DNA of 64,000 bases from Streptomyces physcomitrii (GTDB taxonomy: Bacteria; Actinomycetota; Actinomycetes; Streptomycetales; Streptomycetaceae). Location: positions 1-64,000 of the forward strand of contig NZ_JAAWWP010000005.1 of assembly GCF_012273655.1 (NCBI RefSeq), given 5' to 3'. Of this stretch, positions 24,882 through 33,288 are shown piece by piece (the stretch's first letter is position 1; every line of letters begins with the position of its first letter). Below the pieces are notes generated by a model, which saw only the letters and a program-made list of their open reading frames with translations, had not been told where the DNA came from and did no database searches. The translations under genes were made by a program, and so were the position numbers.

Positions 24882-27116
24882 ATGACCGAGATCGACGTAT
24901 CCGGTCCGCCCGTTGAGGCGCCGGAAGAGGAGACCACCGAGACCAGTGCGCGGGTGCTGCCGTTCCTGCGCAAGGAGACCGCCCCCGCCGCCGCGACGGT
25001 GCCGACCGAGGAGGAGGCGAAGCCGGGTGAGTGGGAGGCCTACCTCCCCGACAGCGACGACCCGGAGGCCGAGGGGCTGACCGAGGGCGCCGAGGTCGAC
25101 CCGCCCAAGCAGGCGTATCCGCCGTCTGCGGCGGAGTGGATGGAGGCCAAGGACAAGGCCCGCCTTCCGGTCCTGCCGGACTGGGTGAAGCTGCCCGACC
25201 AGCGCAAAGCCGTCCGCAAGTGGGCGGTGCGGCACTACTCGACGATGGTCGGCTATCACGCGGTGCGCCTGCCGATCGTCTACACCCCGAAGATCGTGGC
25301 GTACTCGCCGATCGGCGCGTGGCGCTGGTCGACCGCGATCGGCCGGTGGGTCTTCGACGCGGAAGGCAAGGCCCTGCGCCTCGCCTCCGTCGTCAAGGAG
25401 GACGCCGCGGAGTATCTGCGGCTTTCTCACCAGCGCAATGATCGGGTGCGGCTGCGCGGCATCGTCGCCGCGCTCGGCACGTTCATCGGCCTCGCCGCGG
25501 CGCTGACCCTGTATGTGATGGCGCCGTCGTGGCTGCTCATGCTCGCGATGGCCGCGCTGACCACGGCACTTGGGGCGGCGGGGGCGCCGGTGGACCGGCC
25601 GCTGATCGACCGGGCCAAGGTGACGTTCCGCAAGCGCAAGCTGTCCTCGGACATCGTGATCCGCGCGCATGAGGTGGCGGGGCTGACGGAGAAGGACATG
25701 TCCGTCGCGTTCCCGCGCCCGATCGGCCGGGACGGGGACGGGTGGCGCGTGGTCGTCGACCTGCCGTACGGCAAAACGTTCAAGGACGCGCTCAAGGCCC
25801 ACGGCCGCCTCGCCTCCGGCATGGACATCGCGCCCACGCAGTTGTTCATGGACCCGGACGAGACCAGCAACCGGCGCGTGTCGTACTGGATCGCGGACCG
25901 TGACCCGCTCGCCGTGCCGTCGGGTAAGTCGCCGCTGCTCGGGGCGACTCGGGTGGACTTCTGGAAGCCGTTCCCGTGGGGTGTCGACGAGCGCGGCAAC
26001 CCGGTGATGGCGACCATGCTGTGGCTGTCATTGCTGGTTGGTGCGGTGCCGCGGCAGGGCAAGACGTTCTCCGCGCGCACCATCGCACTCGCCGCGGCGC
26101 TCGACCCGTACGTGAGGCTGTACGTGTTCGACGGCAAGGCGTCGCCGGACTGGCGGAAGTTCGCGCTGGTCGCGCACCGGATCGGGTTCGGCATCGTGCC
26201 CAAGAACGGCCTCGACCCGGTGGAGCACCTGCTCGCCTCGTTGCGCGAGCTGAAGGCGGACGTGGAGGACCGCTACCACCGGCTGTCGGAACTGCCGCTG
26301 CACATCTGCCCCGAGGGCAAGCTCACCCCGGAGATCAGCCGGGACAAGAAGCTGAACATGCCGCTCACGCTGTTCGTCGTCGACGAGGTGCAGGAGTACT
26401 TGCAGCATCCCGAGCACGGCAAGGAGATCCTGGCCCTGCTCGTCTACCTCGCCCGCGTCGCCCCCGCGGTCGGCGTGAGCGTGATGACGTCGACGCAGAA
26501 GCCGGACGACAAGGCCTGCCCCTCCGAGCTGCGTGACCAGCACCAGGCCCGGTTCGCGCTGCGGGTCGGCGCCTACCAGGTCTCGGACACCATCCTCGGT
26601 GCCGGGTCCTACAGCGAGGGTCTGGACGCGTCCAAGCTGCTCAAGTCCCACAAGGGAGTTGGCCTGCTCAAGGGCATGTCCGACGACTCGGGAATCGTAC
26701 GCACCTACCTCGCCGACGGTCGCGACGCGGAACGCATCCTGACCCGCGCCGCCGCCCTGCGCGAGGCCGAGGACACCCTGTCCGGCGACGCCGCCGGACA
26801 GGCCCCGGCCGCCGAAAACGCGGCCACGGTGCTCGACGACGTCGCGCAGGTCCTCGGCAAGGGCGAGACCAAGTTGTGGTCCGAGACCATCGTCGACCGC
26901 CTCGCCGAACTGCGCCCCGAGGCCTACGGGGCGTGGGCGGAGATGGAGCCCAAGCCGAAGGCCGAAGCGCTCACCGCGGCACTCAAGCCGTTCGGCATCG
27001 GCACCGAGCAGATCAGTCGCCGCGTGAACGGCGAGCAGTTCAACAAGCGCGGCATCAAGCGCGACGACATCACCAAGGCGATTACGGAGCGCAACAAGAA
27101 GAGGGACGCCGGATAG
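24882..27116 (+). CDS. TraB/TraSA-type FtsK-like DNA translocase for conjugation
   Basis: 744 residues. Disordered acidic N-terminus, a hydrophobic hairpin (about 190-230), an FtsK-type motor with Walker A GAVPRQGKTFS (about 386) and Walker B LFVVDEVQEY (about 497), and a C-terminal winged-helix segment (about 650-744). This is the single protein that moves double-stranded DNA between Streptomyces cells in pSAM2- and pSVH1-like elements; its C-terminal domain recognises repeats in the clt locus. Large inverted repeats directly follow the gene. GAAGGAGAACCCCCAGC precedes the ATG. Confidence 0.92.
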   Translation: MTEIDVSGPPVEAPEEETTETSARVLPFLRKETAPAAATVPTEEEAKPGEWEAYLPDSDDPEAEGLTEGAEVDPPKQAYPPSAAEWMEAKDKARLPVLPDWVKLPDQRKAVRKWAVRHYSTMVGYHAVRLPIVYTPKIVAYSPIGAWRWSTAIGRWVFDAEGKALRLASVVKEDAAEYLRLSHQRNDRVRLRGIVAALGTFIGLAAALTLYVMAPSWLLMLAMAALTTALGAAGAPVDRPLIDRAKVTFRKRKLSSDIVIRAHEVAGLTEKDMSVAFPRPIGRDGDGWRVVVDLPYGKTFKDALKAHGRLASGMDIAPTQLFMDPDETSNRRVSYWIADRDPLAVPSGKSPLLGATRVDFWKPFPWGVDERGNPVMATMLWLSLLVGAVPRQGKTFSARTIALAAALDPYVRLYVFDGKASPDWRKFALVAHRIGFGIVPKNGLDPVEHLLASLRELKADVEDRYHRLSELPLHICPEGKLTPEISRDKKLNMPLTLFVVDEVQEYLQHPEHGKEILALLVYLARVAPAVGVSVMTSTQKPDDKACPSELRDQHQARFALRVGAYQVSDTILGAGSYSEGLDASKLLKSHKGVGLLKGMSDDSGIVRTYLADGRDAERILTRAAALREAEDTLSGDAAGQAPAAENAATVLDDVAQVLGKGETKLWSETIVDRLAELRPEAYGAWAEMEPKPKAEALTAALKPFGIGTEQISRRVNGEQFNKRGIKRDDITKAITERNKKRDAG

Positions 27117-27127
27117 GTCTCACGGCG

Positions 27128-27205
27128 TGCTACCGGTAGCGACGAGCGTCGCTACCGGTAGCAACCCTGCTAGCGACCCAAACCGCCCCTGATCAGGTCG
27201 CTAGC
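27128..27205. repeat. Two large inverted repeats after the translocase gene, candidate clt
   Basis: 27128-27163 has perfect 16-bp arms with a GAGC centre, each arm holding the palindrome GCTACCGGTAGC. 27169-27205 has perfect 10-bp arms GCTAGCGACC / GGTCGCTAGC around a region with CCTGATCAGG. Both start 12 bp after the translocase stop. In Streptomyces conjugation the cis-acting locus of transfer (clt) lies near traB and is bound by its winged helix. Confidence 0.65.
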
Positions 27206-27257
27206 GAGTAGCGGCCCACCTGCGGAAACCCTTCAAAACCGCCCGAGAGGCCCTGCC

Positions 27258-27509
27258 ATGACTCTCTCCGCGCTCACTACCGCCTTCCTGTTCCTCGTCA
27301 CGCTTGGTTACGGAGTGCGGTGCTGGCTGTCCCCGTTCGGCGACTGCCGGCACTGCGACGGGATGGGCCACGCCATCAAGCACGACCGCAAGGGCAAGCC
27401 CAAGCGCGGCAAGGACTGCCGCCGATGCAAGGCCACCGGCAAGCGGATACGCGTCGGTCGCCACCTCTACAACGTCAGCCGCCGCACCTACCGCGCCGGC
27501 ACCCGTTGA
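27258..27509 (+). CDS. Small membrane-anchored zinc-finger-like protein
   Basis: 83 residues. One N-terminal membrane segment (about 5-22) followed by two CxxC-type pairs, CRHC and CRRC (spaced about 28 residues), in a very basic context (DRKGKPKRGKDC). Likely a membrane-tethered zinc-binding, nucleic-acid-contacting protein of the Spd group. Start ATG 27258; the ribosome site is weak (GAGAGGCCC). Stop overlaps a tiny ATG frame at 27509. Confidence 0.75.
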   Translation: MTLSALTTAFLFLVTLGYGVRCWLSPFGDCRHCDGMGHAIKHDRKGKPKRGKDCRRCKATGKRIRVGRHLYNVSRRTYRAGTR

Positions 27510-27592
27510 TGGTCGCCACCATGCTGCGCCTCGCCGCGCTCGGCATCGCCGCTCGGGCTGCTGCTCACGTCCTGCCTCGCCCACTGACCTGA
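27509..27592 (+). CDS. Possible 27-residue peptide coupled to the upstream gene
   Basis: ATG at 27509 overlaps the previous stop codon (TGATG). Encodes a short Ala/Leu-rich, mildly hydrophobic peptide. Coupled starts like this are common in transfer operons, but so short a frame may be chance. Confidence 0.3.
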   Translation: MVATMLRLAALGIAARAAAHVLPRPLT

Positions 27593-27604
27593 AAGGCGGC
27601 TCTC

Positions 27605-27799
27605 GTGACCGTCACGATCCCGCTCGTTCTGCTGCTCGCCGCCGGGCTGCTCGCGCTGCTGCGCTTCCGGGCGCTCGGTGGCGGCGCCGCCGTGGTCGCC
27701 GTGCTCTTCGGCTTCTACCTCTCCTCCACCGACGCCAACGGCACCATCAACGGCCTCGTATCGGCCATCACCAGCGCCATCCCGAACCTTGGAAGCTGA
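27605..27799 (+). CDS. Small membrane protein of the transfer region
   Basis: 64 residues, almost wholly hydrophobic with two membrane helices (about 4-20 and 26-43) and a short polar end. The GTG at 27605 follows GAAAGGCGGCTCTC. Tiny membrane proteins of this kind are standard components of Streptomyces spd clusters, whose members interact with each other and with TraB in the membrane. Located between the zinc-finger-like protein and the larger Spd protein. Confidence 0.7.
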   Translation: MTVTIPLVLLLAAGLLALLRFRALGGGAAVVAVLFGFYLSSTDANGTINGLVSAITSAIPNLGS

Positions 27800-27810
27800 A
27801 GGGACCGGCC

Positions 27811-28257
27811 GTGAACGAACCCACCCTGCACTGCCCGCCCACCACGGCGAGCACGGTCCACTACCCGGCCCCCGTACCGGCCCCGGCACCGATGGTGCCC
27901 ATGCAGCCGGACCAGATTTCCGCCGTGCAGTCGATTGTGCTGCCCGACGGCCGCGTGGTCACCGGCTACGCCATGGACGCGGCCAAGCCCGAACCGTTCG
28001 CTGCGAAGCCGCCCGTCTCCCGGGCCGCGGTGAACATCGCGCTCGGGGGTATCGGCTTCGCCGCGGTGTGCGGCGGCCTGCTGATGCTCACCACGTTCAT
28101 CGCCGCACTCGCCGCGCTCATCCAGCAACTCGTCATCCTCGCCGCGGTCATCTTCGGCGGGTTCATTGCCGCTCAGGTCCTCGGATCGGGCCGGGGCGGC
28201 GGAACGACGGTCAACATCCGCAAGGCCGTCATCAAGCGCAACCACTTCCACAGTTGA
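27811..28257 (+). CDS. Spd-type membrane protein
   Basis: 148 residues from GTG 27811 (GAAGGGACCGGCC before it). Pro-rich cytoplasmic N-terminus (about 1-65), two hydrophobic segments (about 72-95 and 98-125), and a short basic tail (NIRKAVIKRNHFHS). Layout fits SpdB-like plasmid-spread proteins. The gene is 11 bp after the preceding small membrane protein and 13 bp before the next one. Confidence 0.75.
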   Translation: MNEPTLHCPPTTASTVHYPAPVPAPAPMVPMQPDQISAVQSIVLPDGRVVTGYAMDAAKPEPFAAKPPVSRAAVNIALGGIGFAAVCGGLLMLTTFIAALAALIQQLVILAAVIFGGFIAAQVLGSGRGGGTTVNIRKAVIKRNHFHS

Positions 28258-28270
28258 AGAGGAGCACCGC

Positions 28271-28639
28271 ATGACCACGCACCCGACCCCCGCCGCGGTG
28301 GCGGACCAGGCCGCTGAATCGGTCCGCAGCCTCAACCACGCCACCCAGCACGTCAAGGGCGAGCTGGCCTACCCGAGCGACGCGTACGACGTGGTCGCCT
28401 CGCTCAAGACGCTCACCCAGCGCCTCCCGCAGACCTTCGACCAGCTCTCCGCGTTCGTGGAACGGCTCGGCAAGGTTGGCGCCGTCACAGCCGACTACGG
28501 CGACCCGGAGGAGCACATCGGGGAGGCCCGGTCCGCGCTCGCCTCCGCCGCACTTATCGCGCAGACGCTCACCGAGCACCTGGATCGCACGCACAACGCG
28601 CTCTCCCCGCTCGGCTACAGCGCCACCGCCGAGCAGTAG
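28271..28639 (+). CDS. Helical hypothetical protein of the AICE
   Basis: 122 residues, predicted all-helical (heptad-like Leu/Ala pattern), no membrane segment, no catalytic motif. Starts at ATG 28271 after GAAGAGGAGCACCGC. I recognise the type from Streptomyces elements, where it sits between spd and replication genes, but no function is known to me. Followed by a strong hairpin, which ends the transfer operon. Confidence 0.7.
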   Translation: MTTHPTPAAVADQAAESVRSLNHATQHVKGELAYPSDAYDVVASLKTLTQRLPQTFDQLSAFVERLGKVGAVTADYGDPEEHIGEARSALASAALIAQTLTEHLDRTHNALSPLGYSATAEQ

Positions 28640-28646
28640 CTACGCC

Positions 28647-28689
28647 AAGGGCGGCCCCCGCATCTCGCCAAAGAACTGGGGCCGCCCTT
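28647..28689 (+). terminator. Terminator between transfer and replication genes
   Basis: Perfect 12-bp arms AAGGGCGGCCCC / GGGGCCGCCCTT around a 19-nt loop, 7 bp after the helical protein's stop codon. Confidence 0.85.
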
Positions 28690-28728
28690 GTCCACCTGCC
28701 CACAACAGACCTGTGGAGGTCTCCTAGC

Positions 28729-29610
28729 ATGACTCAACCGACCGATATTCGGCGAGAGTACCTGCGCCTGTACGGCATGAACGAGCACCAATACGCCGCC
28801 CTACAGCTCGCTGCGTCAGGCTTCCCGGTCCTGCCGCTGAGGGTGGGCAAGGTGCCGTTCGGCAACTGCCGCACCTGCACCCGCAACGCGTGCGGCGGCC
28901 GGCCGAACATGAGGACCCCCGGCCCGTGCGCCTGCCCGGCGCCCTGCCACGGCTGGGCCGCCGCCACCACCAACCCGACCGTCATCACCTCGGGCATCTG
29001 GCGGCGCGCCTGGGTGCAGGCTTCTGCGGTCGCCTACCACCCCGGCGGCGCCGGTCTCACCGTCGTCGATCTAGACGATGCCGACGCCCTCGCCTGGGCA
29101 CGCGAGAGCCTGCCTGCCACCCAGACCGTGCTCACCACTCGGGGCGAGCACTGGCTCTACCAGGGCGCCATGCAGTCCGCCAACGCGGTACGGCCCGGCG
29201 TCGACATCAAGTCGACCATGCAGTACGCCCGGTGGCTCGGCCCCGGCACCGGCACCCTCACGGCACTCCCGGACGTGGTGCGCGCGCTGATTGTGAAGGA
29301 ACGCGCCTCCGTCCGGCCGGTGGCCGTCACGGTCCGCGCACCGGGCAGGAACGGGCCGTGCCCGCACCGCACGCCGACCTATCTGGAGCGTGGCCTTGCC
29401 ATGGCCGAACAGCGCGTCACCGACGCCTCCAGCGCGGTGCACGCCACCGTCTACCGCACCTTCCTGGCGGTGCTCTCCACGCACGGCCGGTGCGGCTGCC
29501 TCACCGACACGCACATTGCGCGCCTGTTCACCGCCGCTCAGGCCAAGGGCGAGACCGCCCGGCACTGCACCGACGCGTGGGCCAACGCCCGCACCGCACT
29601 GGGGATGTGA
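28729..29610 (+). CDS. Bifunctional DNA primase/polymerase (prim-pol) of the AICE
   Basis: 293 residues of the archaeo-eukaryotic primase (prim-pol) type found in AICEs and actinomycete plasmids. Seen: a Cys-rich patch near 48-72, VVDLDD (metal-binding Asp pair, about 107-112), GEHWLYQG (about 139) and GVDIKS (about 158) strands, the order of prim-pol catalytic elements. It would make primers and extend them at the element's origin. The C-terminal part is a small helical domain. CTGTGGAGGTCTCCTAGC precedes the ATG. It is 3 bp from the helicase-like gene, and the iterons lie downstream. Confidence 0.85.
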   Translation: MTQPTDIRREYLRLYGMNEHQYAALQLAASGFPVLPLRVGKVPFGNCRTCTRNACGGRPNMRTPGPCACPAPCHGWAAATTNPTVITSGIWRRAWVQASAVAYHPGGAGLTVVDLDDADALAWARESLPATQTVLTTRGEHWLYQGAMQSANAVRPGVDIKSTMQYARWLGPGTGTLTALPDVVRALIVKERASVRPVAVTVRAPGRNGPCPHRTPTYLERGLAMAEQRVTDASSAVHATVYRTFLAVLSTHGRCGCLTDTHIARLFTAAQAKGETARHCTDAWANARTALGM

Positions 29611-29613
29611 ACC

Positions 29614-31089
29614 ATGTCCGAGGACGAGAAGAACCCGGCCCGCGAGGTCATCACCGACTACGCGCAGGCGCACTTCCGCTACTTCCGCACCGCCGACGGC
29701 ACCGTCTACGCGCAGAAGAACGGCCACCCCGTGGCCCGCCCTATCCGCTCCCAGGGCACGACGGGAAGCCATCGGCAGGAACTCATGGTCGGCCTGTTCA
29801 AAGACGGCATCGGCGTCTTCAACGGCACCGCACTGAAGGAGGCGTTGGATCTGATCGAGGCACTGGCTCTGACCGAGGACACGCAGGCTGTGAACATTCG
29901 CGTCGCGCCCGGATTCGACGGCGCGACCTGGCTCGACCTGGGCCGCGACGACGGGCAGTCGGTGCGCATCCATCCCACCGGGTGGGACATCCTCACCCCC
30001 GACCCGCATGAGGTGTGCTGGCGGCGCACGCAGCTCACCGGGGAACTCCCGCTGCCCGTCAAGGACACCGACGGCAAGGGCATCGATCTGCTGTTGCGGC
30101 TGTGCAACTTCGCCACCGCCGCGAGCGAGTCGCTGGCCATCGCGTGGCTGATCGGCTGCCTAGGCCCGTCCGTGCCCGTCCCAGCACCGTTCCTCACCGG
30201 CCCTCAGGGCGCGGGCAAGTCCACGGGCGGGCGGATGCTCATGAGGATCATTGAGGGCATGAGCGGCGATCTGAGGCGCGCCCCGAAGGACGAGGCGAAC
30301 CTGATCGCGGCCGTCGCCGCCGGGTGGGTCACAGCCCTGGACAACCTCTCCCACATGGCATCTGACCTGTCCGACGCCATGTGCTGCATCGTCACCGGCG
30401 CCGAGGACGTCAAGCGAGCCCTGTTCACCGACGGGGATGTCTACCGCACTGGCTACCGCCGCCCCCTGCTGCTGACCGGCATTGACGTCGGCATCATCCG
30501 GCCCGACCTCGCTGAACGGCTCCTGCCGCTGCGCTTGGAGCGGCCCACGGTGCGGCGCACCGAAGCGGAGCTGTGGGCGGAGTACGCGGAGATCCTGCCG
30601 GTCGTGCTCGGCTCGCTCCTGGACCTCACCGTCCAGGTCCGCGCGGTCGAGGCGGAGACACCGACCGACCTTCGGATGGCAGACTTCGCGCACCTGTGCG
30701 CGCAGCTCGACACCGCGACCGGGCTCGGAGCGCTCGCCGCCTACCGGGCCGCCCTGGACGATCTCAACGACGACGTGATCGAGGGGGACCTGCTCGCGCA
30801 GACCGTCCTCAAGCACGCCGAGAGCATCGAGCCGGGCGGAAACGAGCGGATGACGTCCACGGAGTGGCTGCACCTCCTCAGCGGGCTCTACAGCGGCGAG
30901 GACTGCCGTCCCCTGCCCAAGGGCTGGCCGACCACGGGCAAGGTCCTCTCCGACCGCCTCAAGCGCATCCAGCCCACACTGGCCGCACGCGGCACGTTCA
31001 TCGACTCGGGCCGCACCGCCGAGGGCCGCTACGTCGAAATCGCACGAGCGGGCAACCCGCCCCCGAACGAGCAGAAGCAGATGTTCTGA
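29614..31089 (+). CDS. Replication helicase-like ATPase of the AICE
   Basis: 491 residues. A P-loop GPQGAGKST at about 197-205, an Asp-Asn strand (VTALDNLSHMA, about 240) in the Walker B place, and ITG-type sensor region, consistent with a D5/phage-plasmid replication helicase or loader. The C-terminal ~70 residues look like a winged helix (WLHLLSGLYSG ... VLSDRLKRI). Probably loads or unwinds at the iteron array immediately downstream, together with the prim-pol. Codon use is normal for the host. Length is typical of AICE replication ATPases. Confidence 0.82.
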   Translation: MSEDEKNPAREVITDYAQAHFRYFRTADGTVYAQKNGHPVARPIRSQGTTGSHRQELMVGLFKDGIGVFNGTALKEALDLIEALALTEDTQAVNIRVAPGFDGATWLDLGRDDGQSVRIHPTGWDILTPDPHEVCWRRTQLTGELPLPVKDTDGKGIDLLLRLCNFATAASESLAIAWLIGCLGPSVPVPAPFLTGPQGAGKSTGGRMLMRIIEGMSGDLRRAPKDEANLIAAVAAGWVTALDNLSHMASDLSDAMCCIVTGAEDVKRALFTDGDVYRTGYRRPLLLTGIDVGIIRPDLAERLLPLRLERPTVRRTEAELWAEYAEILPVVLGSLLDLTVQVRAVEAETPTDLRMADFAHLCAQLDTATGLGALAAYRAALDDLNDDVIEGDLLAQTVLKHAESIEPGGNERMTSTEWLHLLSGLYSGEDCRPLPKGWPTTGKVLSDRLKRIQPTLAARGTFIDSGRTAEGRYVEIARAGNPPPNEQKQMF

Positions 31090-31113
31090 CCGGCGCGGAC
31101 CGCGTTCAAAAGG

Positions 31114-31150
31114 CAAGAGGAGCACGCCGCGCCGAGGGGTGCTCCTCTTG
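31114..31150 (+). terminator. Terminator after the replication genes
   Basis: Perfect 12-bp arms CAAGAGGAGCAC / GTGCTCCTCTTG (13-nt loop), 25 bp after the helicase-like gene. Confidence 0.85.
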
Positions 31151-31266
31151 CTGTTCGGCGGCTCGCCGCCGCCCAAAGGACGTGCCGCGAAGCGGCCCCT
31201 TCTTCGCTCTTGAGCGCATGCACTACCAACAGACACCGCCCTCCTTTTTCCTAAGGAGGGAAATGC

Positions 31267-31483
31267 TGCGTCATCTGCGTCATGCAAGCCGAAAAACGCT
31301 CCCGCACCTGCGGAAACAGACATGACGCAGACGGCAACCTCTGCGTCATCCTGCGTCATCTGCGTCATGGGCTGCGTCACCGATGACGCAGCCCATGACA
31401 CACGCATGACGCAGACCCACACCACTGCGTCATGCAAAAGCCCTGGTCAGAAGCCCAAATGACGCTGATGACGCAATGACGCA
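31267..31483. repeat. Iteron array, candidate AICE replication origin
   Basis: Eleven perfect copies of TGCGTCAT: six direct (31267, 31276, 31342, 31352, 31361, 31426) and five inverted (31322, 31383, 31406, 31468, 31476), plus variants TGCGTCAC at 31373 and ATGACGCT at 31459. Several are spaced 8-10 bp, others about 16-66. The block lies between the replication ATPase and xis, in a gene-free stretch, so it is the best candidate for the initiator binding site. Confidence 0.8.
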
Positions 31484-31545
31484 GAAATCCCCAGCTCGGA
31501 CACACACGGCACCCAAAGACGTACTGCCGAGGAGGCACCCCCCGG

Positions 31546-31749
31546 ATGAGCACGGCTATCGCTGCCCCTGTCGACCGACTCCTCTACAAGCCCGAGGAAG
31601 CTGCCACGGCACTCTCGCTTGGACGCTCCACCGTCTACGAGCTGATGGCCGAAGGCGCCCTGAAGTACATCAAGTTGGGCCGCACGCGCCGGATTCGGCG
31701 TGCTGACCTCGAAGCCTTCGTGGAAAGCCTCGCCGTTCTCCCCAACTGA
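31546..31749 (+). CDS. xis: Excisionase (Xis, MerR-like helix-turn-helix)
   Basis: 67 residues. Pattern LLYKPEEAATALSLGRSTVYELMAEGAL ... GRTRRIRRADLEAFVESL is the typical AlpA/Xis winged helix. It bends DNA at the att sites so integrase excises rather than integrates. GAGGAGG precedes the ATG with suitable spacing. Located just after the iterons and 51 bp before integrase, so probably transcribed with it. Confidence 0.9.
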   Translation: MSTAIAAPVDRLLYKPEEAATALSLGRSTVYELMAEGALKYIKLGRTRRIRRADLEAFVESLAVLPN

Positions 31750-31800
31750 TCCGCACACCCCCTGAGGCGCCCCGAGCACTCCGCTTGGGGCGCCTCCCGC

Positions 31801-33198
31801 ATGGAGGAGTTCATGAGCCCCCGCAAGCCCAACATGGAATCGTCCATCTACCTCGGCGCCGACGGCTGGTTCCACGGCCGCGTGACGATGGGCGTCAAGA
31901 ACGACGGAAGCCCCGACCGTCGGCACCGCCGCGCCAAGACCGAGCCCGAGGTCAGGCGCAAGGTCCGGGAGTTGGAACGGCAGCGCGACCAGGGCAACGC
32001 ACCCGCCGCAGGCCGCAAGCCCACCGTCGCGAAGTGGATGGAGACCTACCTGACCGACATCGCCAGCCTGAAGCTCAAGCCGCGGTCCCTGGACGACTAC
32101 TGGTCCAAGACGCGCAACGACATCATCCCCGGCGTCGGTCAGCACCGCATCGACAAGCTGCGGCCGGAGCACCTGGAGCGGATGTACCGAGCGTTGCTCG
32201 ACGCGGGGCGCGCTCCCTCGCACGTAGTGAAGGTGCACCGCATCCTGTCTCGCGCCCTGAAGATTGCCCACCGCCGCCGCATCGTCGGCGAGAACGTCGC
32301 CACGCTCGTGGACCCACCCAGCGTCGACGAGACCGAGGCGAACCCCTTCACCAAGGAAGAGGCGAAGGCGTTCCTTGAGGCGGCCTCGAAGCGGCCCACC
32401 TTCATGCGGTGGATCGTCGGTGTCGGCATGGGGTTCCGGCAGGGCGAGACGCTCGGCCTGCGTTGGGCGTACGTCGACCTGGAGGCAGAGCTGTTCCACC
32501 CCAAGTGGCAGCTACAGCGCCTCACCTGGCGGCACGGCTGCACCGACCCTCGCGCCTGCGGGACGCGCCTCCACCGCTTCGAGCCGTGCCCGCCGAACTG
32601 CACCACGCACAAGGGCTACAAGCGCGGTTGCCCCAAGCCGTGCACCAAGACGTGCTCGAAGCACGCGAGTGCCTGCCCTGAGCGCAAGGAGGGCGGTCTC
32701 GTCTTCACCCGACCCAAGACCAAGAAGAGCCAGAACGCCGTACCAATCCCGCCCGTGTTCCTCCCGTTCCTGCTCGACCACAAGGCACAGCAAGATGAGC
32801 TGCGGACCGCAGCGGAGGAACTGTGGGAGGAATACGACGTCGTGTTCTCGCGCCCGGACGGTCGCCCCCTCGACCCCCGCGCCGACTACGAAGAGTTCAA
32901 AGAGCTGCTCCGAGAGGCCGGGATCGACGACCGCCGCCTCTACGACGGGAGCCGCCACACTGCCGGCACCATCCTGAACGAGCTGGGCGTAGACATGCCC
33001 ACCATCATGGAGATCCTGCGGCACACCCAGATCAGCCAGACGAGGCGCTACGTGACGGGCAGATCACACCTGTCGAAGGACGCGATGCGGCGAATGGGAG
33101 AGTTCTTCGCCCCGCCGTCTGCGGGCCCCACTGAGACCAGAACTGAGACCGCCGACACCCGCGCGGCTCGCGCTCAGCGCCGTCGCCGCATCCGTTAA
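31801..33198 (+). CDS. int: Tyrosine site-specific integrase of the AICE
   Basis: 465 residues (an ATG at 31813 is an alternative start with GGAG upstream). N-terminal SAM-like core-binding domain (about 75-170), then the catalytic domain: FRQGETLGLRW with the first Arg (about 211), a Cys-rich insert (about 245-295, with ten or more Cys/His, probably zinc-binding), SRHTAGT with the His-x-x-Arg element (about 383), LRHTQISQTRRY with Tyr about 416 as nucleophile. The Cys-rich insert is typical of Streptomyces AICE integrases. It acts on the tRNA-Thr att site 46 bp downstream. Confidence 0.95.
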   Translation: MEEFMSPRKPNMESSIYLGADGWFHGRVTMGVKNDGSPDRRHRRAKTEPEVRRKVRELERQRDQGNAPAAGRKPTVAKWMETYLTDIASLKLKPRSLDDYWSKTRNDIIPGVGQHRIDKLRPEHLERMYRALLDAGRAPSHVVKVHRILSRALKIAHRRRIVGENVATLVDPPSVDETEANPFTKEEAKAFLEAASKRPTFMRWIVGVGMGFRQGETLGLRWAYVDLEAELFHPKWQLQRLTWRHGCTDPRACGTRLHRFEPCPPNCTTHKGYKRGCPKPCTKTCSKHASACPERKEGGLVFTRPKTKKSQNAVPIPPVFLPFLLDHKAQQDELRTAAEELWEEYDVVFSRPDGRPLDPRADYEEFKELLREAGIDDRRLYDGSRHTAGTILNELGVDMPTIMEILRHTQISQTRRYVTGRSHLSKDAMRRMGEFFAPPSAGPTETRTETADTRAARAQRRRRIR

Positions 33199-33204
33199 AA
33201 GCAA

Positions 33205-33239
33205 AAGCCCCAGGTCACGGCGAGTGAGTCCTGGGGCTT
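33205..33239. terminator. Bidirectional terminator between int and tRNA-Thr
   Basis: AAGCCCCAGG / CCTGGGGCTT (10 bp), with a T-rich end on the minus strand (TTTTGCTTTT). Element-borne: it replaces the native tRNA terminator now at 15727-15759 and also ends int transcription. Confidence 0.75.
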
Positions 33240-33243
33240 CAGC

Positions 33244-33288
33244 GGAGCCGCCTTCGGGATTCGAACCCGAGACCTACGCATTACGAGT
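33244..33288. repeat. attR, 45-bp repeat within tRNA-Thr
   Basis: Identical to attL (15764-15808). Overlaps the 3' portion of the intact tRNA so that integration restores the gene. Confidence 0.95.

Larger units (their letters stand above)
15764..33288. mobile_element. Actinomycete integrative and conjugative element (AICE) in tRNA-Thr
   Basis: About 17.5 kb flanked by 45-bp identical repeats, one being the 3' part of the intact tRNA-Thr. Contents match the AICE plan: tyrosine integrase and excisionase at the tRNA end, iterons, prim-pol and helicase-like replication genes, FtsK-type translocase with Spd-type membrane proteins (double-stranded DNA transfer, as in pSAM2 and SLP1), XRE and GntR regulators, and a cargo zone near attL with atypical base composition. 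No relaxase or type IV secretion genes are present, as expected for this class. All core functions look intact. Confidence 0.93.

Noticed and set aside
24725..24916. 63-codon Cys-containing frame before the translocase
   Set aside because: Overlaps the translocase start and has no independent support.
31267..31483. CRISPR array
   Set aside because: Repeats are only 8 bp, irregularly spaced and in both orientations; they are iterons.
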